From the NCBI GenBank assembly GCA_963576475.1, contig OY754979.1:24995034-25059033 (forward strand): a DNA stretch of 64,000 nt, in the 5' to 3' direction. Positions 32,695 to 43,200 of the stretch are shown in pieces. The notes beneath the pieces are model-generated. The model saw only the letters and a list, made by a program, of their open reading frames with translations. It ran no database searches and had not been told where the DNA came from. This stretch comes from Molanna angustata. Lineage: Eukaryota; Arthropoda; Insecta; Trichoptera; Molannidae. A program made the translations under genes and the position numbers. How positions within the stretch are numbered: the stretch's first letter is position 1; every line of letters begins with the position of its first letter.

Positions 32695-34250
32695 AACCAT
32701 CGGATACAATAATAATAATTTGTCGTCGGGTTTAGAGATGAACAATATTCTAGATAGCTTTAAACCTAAATTAAGCAAGACAGGAATTCCTAGGCAGCGG
32801 TTAAAATGGACTAATGAGATTAATACTTTTATAATAAATTCATATTACTACGTAACTAAATTAGAGAAAGTTATGTTAATGTCATATAATAATAATAAAA
32901 CTATAGAATACTCATAATAGTTTACAAAATATGACTGCGGATAATGTTATATTAGAAGAAAACTTAAATATATCATTAGAATTATCCAATCAAAATATAA
33001 TTCTAAAAATTAAGGAATTAAATATATCAAACATTAATTTTGTCGACGAAAATATTATAGTGTTAGCAAATTTATTAATAAATTTAATAAAATAAATAAA
33101 TATATAGATGTAGATCGTATAAATAGACCAAAAGTATTTAAATTAAATACGTCCAAAAAAATATCGAAATTAATATCCGACATAAATGATATAATTTTAC
33201 CAAAAATAATACATGACAATATTATTTTTTTAGATTTACACACATTAATATATGCTAGTGATATAACGGTTTATAAAGCTCTAGGCATTAAAATAAATTT
33301 AAATAATGAAAATAGTCATAGATTGGCAAATTAGATTAGAATGGGATGTAACGTTATTGAGAAGTAGTATTGCTAGGGTTATAGAATTCACAAATTGGAA
33401 TAGAAGTAGAAATATATTAAGACATGTAGGCAAAATTGGGGTAAATTTTGGGTTTAATAATGTACTTAGCTCAAATAACATACATGTAATAAATGATTTA
33501 TTAGATCTTTTAAAGCAAAAATTAGCAGTCAAATCTAGTAGACTTATAAAATATAATTATATATAGTAAAAATAATAATAATTAATTTATTTAAAAAAAT
33601 GAAAAATTATTTTATTCCAAATTAGATAGTCAAAATAGTAGTACTAATAATAATATAACATTAACTTCTGAATCAGATATTCGCGATATTTGGTCCAAAA
33701 TTTGGAGTAACAGAGATAAAAGATGAGCTGAATTTTGCTGATGTGGAGGAAATGATTTTCTCTGAAATAACTTTAGATTTATTGACAAAAAATATTAAAA
33801 AAATCTCATAACTGGAAAGCCACGGGTTGCAACGGAATAAATAACTTTTGGTATAAACGTTTCACTTCTTTACATCCACTTTTGGCTAAAAATCTATCAA
33901 AATTAATATGACATCCTCTAAATATTCCAAATTTTCTTATTAAAGGAATAACATATTTAATACCTGAAAATGAAAATATTAATAATCCTTCTCAATTTAG
34001 ACCGATAACATGTTTACCTACGATTTATGAAATTTTAACTTCCTGTATGACGGATTTAATTTATAAACACTTAGATGAAAAAAAATATTTTATCGGAAGA
34101 ACAAAAAGGATGTCGCAGAAAATATTCAGGATGTAAAGAACAACTAATAATTGATTCAGTAATTCTTAAACAAATACAAACAAAAAATCTTTTAATTTAT
34201 AATTTACGCATTGATCAGCTAATTCTTTTGAGGAAGTGTATAATGGTAAT
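32695..34250 (+). pseudogene. Degenerate LINE reverse-transcriptase ORF inside the hAT
   Basis: Fragments in all three plus frames preserve the order of an arthropod LINE ORF: RQRLKWTNEINTFIINSYYY (about 32800), RPKVFKLNTSKKISKLI (about 33130), LQTLIYASDI-like sequence (about 33240), then FLIKGITYLIPENENINNPS, QFRPITCLPTIYEILTS (about 33930-34050) and EEQKGCRRKYSGCKEQLIID (about 34100-34160). The RT fingers motif is present but the palm YADD block is not. There are many stops and frameshifts and codons are extremely AT-rich. The clade was not assigned with confidence. Confidence 0.65.
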
Positions 34251-34253
34251 AAT

Positions 34254-35006
34254 AATATTTTTTAACAGATTTTTAATTATCTCAATAGAGACGAAGTTGG
34301 AATATTTATTGTAGGAGAACCGGGAAATCAAGGCACCTACAGGGCTTACGACCTGTCATCGGCTGGTTTACGTGATCACTTTATGCGCTTGCGCAACGTT
34401 CACCAATTATGCCTTTTTAATGAGATCCCTATCAATTCAATTTTGAAACTTCTATATATTGTAATACTGAAATTCTTTTCGCTTGAAAATAAGGAATTTT
34501 TTTTACTACAGCCATCTATGGGTGAAATTATGAACAACAATATTATTATTTTTTATTTATTTTGTTGTAACGCCATCTATTGAGAGAATTGTTTTTTTGT
34601 AAATAATGAAAGCTACAATTCGAAAAATGCATTGTCACCTCACATATAAGAATTATTTACAAAAAAACAATTCTCTCAATAGATGGCGTTACAACAAAAT
34701 AAATAAAAAATAATAATATTGTTGTTCATAATTTCACCCATAGATGGCTGTAGTAAAAAAAATTCCTTATTTTCAAGCGAAAAGAATTTCAGTATTACAA
34801 TATATATAAGTTTTAAAATTGAATTGATAGGGATCTCATTAAAAAGGCATAATTGGTGAACGTTGCGCAAGCGCATAAAGTGATCACGTAAACCAGCCGA
34901 TGACAGGTCGTAAGCCCTGTAGGTGCCTTGATTTCCCGGTTCTCCTACAATAAATATTCCAACTTCGTCTCTATTGAGATAATTAAAAATCTGTTAAAAA
35001 ATATCT
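34254..35006. repeat. Long inverted repeat, about 350-bp arms, about 40-base spacer
   Basis: The left arm (about 34254-34608) reads ATTTTTTAACAGATTTTTAA, CTCAATAGAGACGAAGTTGG, GTAGGAGAACCGGGAAATCA and so on to GAGAATTGTTTTTTTGTAAA. The right arm is the same in reverse to about 35006, with very few differences (encoded frames on the two arms differ at one residue). The spacer is about 34612-34652. It is followed by CTTTGACTCCCGACAGGGAA, a signature also present at 31600 and 45830. A related, more diverged foldback lies at 45478-45840. Confidence 0.9.
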
Positions 35007-35244
35007 TTGACTCCCGACAGGGAAAAAAATCCAATGTTTGCGCATATGCAATAATAAAAAAATATATTCGGTAATAATAATAATTGAGTGTTATTATTTA
35101 TAGTGCTTAATTGTTATTAATATCATTTGTAAATCGGCCAGCGCCGTTATAAAAAAAGCTGAGAGTTTCATTTGGTTTATTTATGTAGTATTAAAATAGC
35201 AAAAATCTCAATGACAATCGTGTGTTGTTCCTTTACAGATAAAA

Positions 35245-37448
35245 ATGCCTTCCAATAAACTTAAAAGCAATATTTGGAATTTTTTTAAAAAAACTGGTGA
35301 TAAAGAAGCTGTGTGCAAGATATGCAATAAAGTTTTAAAATCTTCTGGCAATACTAGCAATCTTCGTGGACATTTACAAAAAATACATACGCAACAATGG
35401 CAAAATGAAGACATACCAAACAAAAAGCCGAAAAAAATTGGTAATATTGCTGATTATATACAAGTAGATGAAGGAACGCCTGCTAATATTGATAGTGATC
35501 ATGTTGAGCTCCCAACAACATCAAATAGCGTTGTAAATAGAAATCCTTTAACCACTTCTCGCTGCGCTGAAGACATTGATTTGCCAGTTTCGTCACAAAA
35601 TTTAGTTGCCAATACATCGCCAATTCGTAGTTCTAAGAAAAATACGCAGCCAAATGTTGATGATTTTATAAATAACATGAAAAGCATCACCACTCAGGAT
35701 GGAGCAAAATCAAAGAAAATCACCGAAGCAATAGTTAATTTCATAATCATGGATAATAAACCATTTTCAACCGTAGAAAGTAAAGGTTTTATACAATTAA
35801 TGAGAGAAGTATGTCCATTGTACAAGGTACCAAGTCGAGAGACAATAAAAACTAGAATTGATGCAAAGTATGAAGCAATGAGTCATATTTTCAAAACGTA
35901 TATAAAGAATGCTGATAATTATTGCATCACCTATGATATTTGGACCGAAACGATGCAAAACAAATCATTTATAGGTGTAACCATTCATTTTTTGGACAAA
36001 AATCGACTTCTCAGCGGAACTTTAGGTGTTTTTCAGCTGACACAAAATCACACAGCGCTATACCTAACCGAAAAACTCAGAGATATTTTCTCTGAGTGGA
36101 ATATTTCAATCGAAAAGGTTTCAGCTGTCATCACAGACAATGACAGCACAGTTATGAAGGTCAATCGGGATATGTTTGGTGAAAAAAAGATTATTCCTTG
36201 CTTTGCACATACTATTAATTTAGTAGTAACTAAATCCATTGATGATACCAAAAACTGCACTGACTTAATTAGTAAGGTGCGAGAAATAGTCAAATATATT
36301 AAAAGAAGTGTCAATGCAAGTGACGAGCTACGGGAAAAACAAATAGAGACGGGACTAAAAGAAGGCCGAATTAAAAAAATGATTCTTGATGTTCCTACAA
36401 GATCGAATTCTTGTTACTATATGTTGGAACGATTTTTGGAATTAGTATCTACTGTAGGAGCAATACTTTTGACACGACCGGAAGCTCCTCCAATGGTATC
36501 AAGCTGTGAACTGGACAGCATTAAAGAAATAGTTGAATTATTATGCCCATTTGAAAAATTGACAAAAGAAATTTCAGGAGATACTTACGTAACAGTGAGC
36601 AAAGTTATTCCGCTTGTTAGTTGCGTGCGGGAAGTAATTGAAAATATTAAACCCAAAAACGAAAACGTCGTACAATTCAAAGGGGAATTAAAAAAACAAT
36701 TAGCCAGAAGATTCGACCACATAGAGCAGCATTCCTCTATTCTTGCCATCTCGACTAGTCTGAATCCCAGATTTAAGTTAATGCACTTCAAAGATGCCTT
36801 GGCAAAAAGTAAAGTGATGAATTACTTAAACAAATACGTGCGTAAAAACTGCAGTTCATCCACACCTACACACACATCAAATGACACATCTGGGGGGCAA
36901 GTCTGGTTCAATCGGCGAAATCAAAACCCTCACGATTACCTATATCATTGATATAATTATTATATGGAGTTCTATAATATCTTTAGATGTCATAGAACTC
37001 CATACGATAATTATATCCATGATATGGGTAATCACTAGGGTTTTGATTTCGCCGGTCGAACCAGACTTGCCCCCCTGATGAGTCAGACAAAGATGATTCC
37101 CAATTTGACATTTGGAAATACCATAGGGAATTAACCCATAAAAATATGAAAAATAGAGCATCTTTTAAAACAGGAATCATCAGTGAGACAGAGGTTCAGA
37201 TGTACCTTTCGTCTCCTGTGACACCCATCAAAAGAGATGCAATCGAAATATGGGATGACATGAAATCTCTTTTTCCTAAATTGGAAAAGCTTGCAAAGGT
37301 ATACCTTCCCATCGTAGCCACGTCTGTACCCAGCGAGCGGTTGTTTTCAGAAGCCGGGGCAACCATTACCCAGGAAAGAAATAGGCTTCTGGGGAATAGG
37401 CTATCTAAGCTCCTTTTCTTAAATTCTATTTTGAAATTGTTGAAATGA
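35245..37448 (+). pseudogene. hAT transposase with BED zinc finger, interrupted by a MITE
   Basis: The frame opens at the ATG at 35245 after a CAG-AT context. Residues about 8-50 are a BED finger: WNFFKKTGDKEAVCKICNK, then LRGHLQKIH (C-x2-C, H-x5-H). The body carries the hAT catalytic region: YDIWTETMQNKSFIGVTIHF, SAVITDNDSTVMKV and CFAHTINLVV. The sequence is intact to codon 549 (Ser, 36889-36891), where a 185-bp MITE adds 19 foreign codons and a stop (36949-36951). After the MITE the same reading register resumes at 37077 (DESDKDD) and leads to the C-terminal dimerisation domain: KVYLPIVATSVPSERLFSEA, GNRLSKLLFLNSIL. Without the insertion the frame is continuous to 37448. The enzyme would act in the nucleus on its own termini. 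Confidence 0.88.
36892..37076. mobile_element. 185-bp palindromic MITE inside the hAT transposase
   Basis: The inverted ends GGGGGGCAAGTCTGGTTC and GAACCAGACTTGCCCCCC extend inward (GAAATCAAAACCCT / AGGGTTTTGATTTC) over nearly the whole element, giving a near-complete hairpin with GGAGTTCTATAATATC / GATGTCATAGAACTCC close to the centre. Target duplication is at most one base (T). It adds codons and a TGA stop to the transposase frame. Confidence 0.88.
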
Positions 37449-39290
37449 AGAAATATATTGATGTGCCACAGTTGGGTAGCCTTCAGTCAGGGCCGCTCAA
37501 TCACAAATAACCAATGAGCTGAACCCATTTGGAGTGCTGCCTATAGAACATTTACAGGTAAGAATCTGTGTCGCATTGTGTGAGTAGTGCAGCTGCTGTC
37601 AGGGGTATTCTTTTCTTTATTTTCTTTATTACATTTATTTGATCAAAATAGTTAAATTTGCCGTGCTTATGGATACCAAAATGTTTGGTTTCCTAACTGT
37701 GAGATTCGCTTTCATTGGTAACGTATTTTCGAAAGTTTTATTTCATTTTAGCTTTCACGTTCATAATCTTCAATTTACAACGTTTGAAAGTTTTTATAGA
37801 CAAATTCATGTTTGAGTTTAACATAATAATATATAATCATATTACATAATTTATATTCATATTACATAATTTATAAATAGTAATTGAGAAAGAGTAATTT
37901 TTAATGTCAAAATAACAATAAAATTTAAATGTATTTGAGATGAAGGTATTGTATATATTATATTTTATCAATTTGTACGTAATTGAAGAGTTGAGGCTGA
38001 ATTGATTTAAAGTGAAATTATAAAAATGTTAGAGTATCTTACAGATTGTTCTGTCTTTTTATTTATTTATTTTATTAATAACAACTTACAATATCACATG
38101 TGTGTACATATTGTATAGCCTCCTTACTAGGCATATTGTATTTTTTATTAATACTATGTGGGCCTTACTTACTATTTTAAATGCGAGTTTAATCCGATGC
38201 TAAGTCAGTTTTGGCCATACAAAAAACTGGGTAAGTATCAGCTTAAACACAAATTGCAAATAGTAAGTAAGGCCCTGTATGTATTAGTATGATTAAGTTA
38301 ATTTGAATGTGGTAGTGGTGAAAAATATTCTTGCTCTTGCAAGCACAATTTCTTCATTGGAGAATTAGCGCATTGAATCCTTTGTATTTTTATTCATAGG
38401 TCAGTTATTTCCATGTAAATGTATCATTACTTTTTATCCACGAGCACACTATTTCTTTAAAAGTAAATATTTGTTTGTATCTGTAAGGCTACATATTTTT
38501 TATACTACAAGTATTTTATTACTATTATCACAAGTATTTTACTTATAATATTTAAGTAAATAATCTCTCTAATTATTTTACAAAATTATTACACATTTTC
38601 ACCTGATCAACCATTACACATAAGTATCTCTTGGTTAAAAACATTTCAACGATATGTATTTTTTATATTTTATTACATCAATAATTTTTTTATGAAAAAC
38701 TGTGTGTTAGTTGTTGGTTTTATAATTTTATTTTTGTATTCTTTGACTTTCAATCTAATAATTCAATATAGTTCCTTTGAAACACATATGTACAACTAGT
38801 TAAATAGAGCAGCTGCTGTCTCAATCTAACAATGTGACACAATTGACATCTAGCACTCCAAATGTATTTAGCTCATAACAATTAACACTACGGTACTGCG
38901 CACCTGCGTGGCTGTTAATCTTTTTTTGTGTTGCTGTTAATTTACCCTGTGTGGCTGTAAATCTTTGTGATCGGTTTATATTTCTTTGAATACAAACCTG
39001 CACCAACTTTGTTAATATTTCTGTGCGGATGGACAATAAATAATTTATTAAAATTACCCCGGCGTTTTACTGATTTGCCCCCACTCTGATTGCCCGGGAT
39101 ACCCCCCTTCCCCATTGGGGTTCCTCGGCTTAACGACATATTCATTAATATAATTATTATTATATTTGTTTTAATACTATCATTATTTTTCCCTCGTTGT
39201 ATTGAAACTACTCTGTATACAGTCGCATGATATAGAATCTAAATAAGGTCATTACGGCATATTTTTCTTAATATATATAAAATTTAGGAA
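37449..39290. other. hAT 3' non-coding region
   Basis: AT-rich sequence between the transposase stop and the right subterminal repeats. The motif GCAGCTGCTGTC occurs near 37589 and 38811. A minus-strand open frame at 38942-39145 has no family resemblance. Confidence 0.5.
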
Positions 39291-39799
39291 AAACATCGAC
39301 GATACATCGATGTATCGTTCTTATTGCCGATGTTTTTTAACATCGATGCTTTGTTATATAAAAATCGATGTTTTTATAAACGATGTTGCATCCCTATCCA
39401 GCCTGCCTCATTCACTAGGCGTGGAAATCGAAGAAGTGAAATTACTGTCTACGTGGTGTGGTTCCTGTTAATCGCCAACACGAGTACTGAGGGGTGAAGG
39501 AGCCTCCCGGCGTGACTGGTGGGCACGACCCATTCAGCGGTAGTCTATCATTGATGAGACAGGTGTAACCGACGCTGTGCTTGGCGTGGAAATCTGATAA
39601 TACTACAGGCGTGGTGAAGGTTCCCTGTGGTAGTCTAGTGTTACCGTGGCACTATTAGTTCTATAACGATTTGGTTCAAGGTGGATAAGTAAGGGGGAGG
39701 ACAACCCCATTTGTGGCATCACAAAGGGTCAATTGGCCGAAGTGTGTTCTCCTTAAAAACTCCACCCGCAAAAAAAAAGAATCATGGAACCGTAGACTG

Positions 39800-40240
39800 T
39801 TCAGAGGATCCTTCTCTCAAATGCTGCAATGGATCCCTCTAGAGCCTTTGTTAATACCCAGGTTTCAGAGAAGCTATGTCAGGACGGGTTTTATCAGAGG
39901 TTATTTAATTTATACATATAATAAAACAATTTAAAATTGTTAATTCTTTTATTATGTATCCTATTATAAAATGCCTAATTATATATCTACATAACAAATA
40001 CTTATTGCTAGCATGAAAATTGGGTTTATTTTGTTTCTTGATAACTTGTTCACTAAGTAAATTAGTTCAGGACCTGGAGATTTTGAAATATTCAAAGACT
40101 AGAAAATGTGTAGAAATGCAGAGGAAACAGTCCACTGTCCAAAATTATGAATATTTATAAAGTAAGTAAAGATATCCTGATCAGTATGAGCGGCAAAACA
40201 AGAATATGAATAGGTCTTAGTTATTTTGACATCGACTCCT
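39800..40240. other. AT-rich stretch downstream of mRpL39
   Basis: It contains possible polyadenylation signals for the minus-strand gene: AATAAA on minus at 40030-40025. No other feature was recognised. Confidence 0.4.
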
Positions 40241-40242
40241 GA

Positions 40243-43200
40243 TCACGCCACTGCTGATACTCTAACATCCTCGGGACCACCAAATGGTTCTAATGGTGAC
40301 TTGGCTGAATTCTACAAAAAACAAATTTCATATTACTTCAAATTTATACAAACTTGTTACGTTTTATAGAATAAACATGAAAATTATTTCAAAAGTTGCA
40401 ATAATCATTAAATTAGTCCAGGACTGTAATTAATTTTTTGACTATTTAATGAGAGAGACCTGGAGGAGCTTTGTGCGGTGCATATCTGTTATAGTAATTA
40501 ATATTTTTTATTTACACATTTTTGGAAGACTAACAGCTATAAATCACAGTGTTAGTGCTCGACAAACAAGAGAATGCGGGTGACAGTTTTATAAAGCGTT
40601 GTTGAAAATCTATGGATGCAAAGGTCAGGGAAAAAGTGACACGTAATTCACTGCACAACATCGAAAGTCAATTAATTTTATTGGTTGATACAAATTAGAG
40701 TATTTTTCTGCACTAAAATTGGTTTGTGCATAGGTTATGTCACCCGCATTCTTTCGCTTGGTGAGCTCTTCATCTAATTTAATAATTTTATAGCCAGTTA
40801 GAAGTCCCTGCTGATAGTAATACACCGCATAAATACACCACAGAGAGAGAGAGAATATTTAATTTGAAATTTCGATTTTGTAACTATTATACTATTTTGT
40901 TTGGTAATTTGTTCTAGCAATACTAAAGGAACTGACCTTGCTATAAAAATTTACACATTCCTAATCTGCATCTTCGATGGCTCTACAGCCCATATCGAGC
41001 CATGGCCTCCAGCAACATCCTCCTCCAACCTCTCCTGTCACTCTCTGTGACCTTCTAGTTTGATACAAGCTGAGACACGTCCCTCACAATATCGTCTTCC
41101 CATCACAGCCTTGTTTGCCACCCGGGTGCCCCCCTAAGACTCTTTTTGGTACCCAAGATAATGGAATTCTCTGAACATCCCCCGCCCATCTGAGCTTGCT
41201 TAGTTTTATATGTTCAAATAGATAGGGAGCTTTATATATTATTACTAACTCATAGTTGGACCTAATACTCCACTCCTTATACCCATAATAAATACCCAGC
41301 CCTATTAACTATATTCTTGGTGGTCAGGTTACTATGAATATGGTCAACAAGTAACTAATGATTGTTTAAGTGTGCCTTATAAATACAGTGGGCATAAATT
41401 ATTTTAATACCAATAACAAATCTACCTATTTATTTATTCTTGTGTTTTTAAATTATTTGGTAGAATTAAATTATAGACAATAGATTGTCATTTCTTTCTT
41501 AAAGGACACTACAATAATGTAATGTTACAAAATAGTTGTTGATATAATCAATTAAATAACTGTAATAATTATTTATAGAAAACTATGCTGACAGAAATAA
41601 ATTCAGCCTGTGTGAACATTGGATTGAAGATGAACATCTCCAAGACCAAAATGATGAGTAACGCAGAAGAGTCCTTCCCCATCATAATAGATGGAGTGCA
41701 AATTGAAAGAGTAGACAGATACATATATCTAGGCCATACCGTGATGCTTACCAAAGAAAATCAAGAGGCAGAAATAGAGAGAAGATGTGGCCTTGCCTGG
41801 GCAGCTTTTGGAAAATTATCATACATTCTGAAATCCCGTAAATACTCCCATTATTTGAAAAAGAAGCTATTTGATGCATGTATTCTCCCAGTGCTTACTT
41901 ATGGAATGGAAACATCGGTCCTAACAAAAAGAATAATGCACAAGCTGTTAGTGACACAGAGAGCTATGGAGAGAAAGTTGCTGGGTATTTCAATAAAGGA
42001 CAGAATTCAGAATGTCATGATAAGACAAAGAACCAAAGTAGACGATGTAGCGGAAAGGGTCGCTGGCCTTAAGTGGAGCTGGGCTGGGCATATTGCCAGA
42101 TGCCAGGATTCACGATGGACCAAAAAGATCTTAGAATGGCGACCGAGAACAAGCCGAAGAGGTGTTGGCAGACCCCAGGCAAGGTGGTCTGATGACATCA
42201 AGAAATGTGCCGGAGGGAGATGGATGCAGTGTGCCCAAGACAGGGAGTTGTGGAGGATCAAAGGGGAGGCCTATGTCCAAGAATGGATGAAAACTGGCTG
42301 AAGAAGAAGAAGAAGAATAATTATTTTATTAATAATTTTGATTGATTTTCACCAAACTTCTTGAAGCGTGAGTGGGGCGGTTTGTACATATACCAATTAA
42401 GCATAAAGACACAAATTTGCATTCTGCGCACCCATGTGACGGGTTCAAGTTGTTTTACGATAACTATACTTCAATGAATAACAATAAAAAATACTACAGT
42501 TTCACAGTTTCTTTTGTAATTCAAAAATAAAGTTAGTTTTGGAAAATGGAAGTTGCATTAACTTACCAATCGAGTAGCTCTGTCCTCTAATATAGAATAG
42601 GCTATGTGGTTGATGACAATAGGTGCAGGAATGGAGACTCCTTGGAACCTGTGCAGGATGGGAGCATCCTTATCTCCCACAGGCGGTGCCAGTCTGTGAA
42701 CTGCAGTTATTGAAACCCGACCCACTGTTGAGGTGTTTGAGATCATCGGACCTTTGGATATATCTATATGGTCACTGGCACGATATAGCGTCACGCATCC
42801 TGCAATAATATTTATTTTAATTAGGTCACAAACAAAATCGTTATACTTTTTAGTTGATTTTAAAAAATTTATTATTTTGGCAAAACAAAATTCAACATTC
42901 ACAATAATTGAAAAGCTTCAAATGGAATATTCCATAATAGTCCGAGAGATAGCAACGTTTTCTATGAGTCATTTGTTAATGGCTGGTTTTTTGATATTGT
43001 CTTTCTTATTGAATATTGATATGAAAAAGGTAAGTCTAGCACCTGGGAGTGGTTTTGTTTACCAGTGTGCATCCTCTTTATAGGTGAAAATTGCAGATTT
43101 TAACATTTTTCATTAATATAATTTGTACTTGTGTGTTATTTTTACCTATAAAATCCTTCCATTTATGAAATATGTATTTACTGTTACTGAAATATGTACT

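Larger units (their letters stand above)
32058..39396 (+). mobile_element. hAT transposon, 7.3 kb, with perfect 8-bp target duplication
   Basis: TCCAGCCT occurs immediately before (32050-32057) and after (39397-39404) the element. The tips are inverted: TAGGGATGCAA at 32058 and TTGCATCCCTA ending at 39396. Both subterminal regions carry several ACATCGATG-type palindromes, the usual clustered binding sites of hAT elements. The transposase gene lies at 35245-37448. The 5' part has swallowed a degenerate LINE (32700-34250) and a long inverted repeat (34254-35006). A MITE splits the transposase. It is therefore an inactive copy, but with ends that look competent. Confidence 0.92.
31880..39778 (+). 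mobile_element. Short LINE derivative (leader joined to LINE 3' end), split by hAT
   Basis: Its two halves, about 31880-32057 and 39405-39778, are continuous once the hAT element and one target copy are removed. The right end (GGTTCAAGGTGGATAAGTAA, GGGAGGACAACCCCA, CACAAAGGG, GTGTTCTCCTTAAAAACTCC, CACCCGCAAAA) matches the 3' end of the LINE at 9041-9140, including the last codons of its ORF. The remaining about 440 bases are GC-richer, have no long frame and do not match that ORF, so they may be a 5' leader. This suggests an internally deleted, non-autonomous LINE. No clear target duplication was found. Confidence 0.6.

Noticed and set aside
34383..34876. Two near-identical 66-codon open frames on opposite strands
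   Set aside because: They are the two arms of the long inverted repeat read outwards-in; symmetry alone explains them and no protein family is recognisable.
37146..37448. Separate small gene with a hAT dimerisation domain
   Set aside because: It is the C-terminal part of the hAT transposase cut off by the MITE, not an independent gene.
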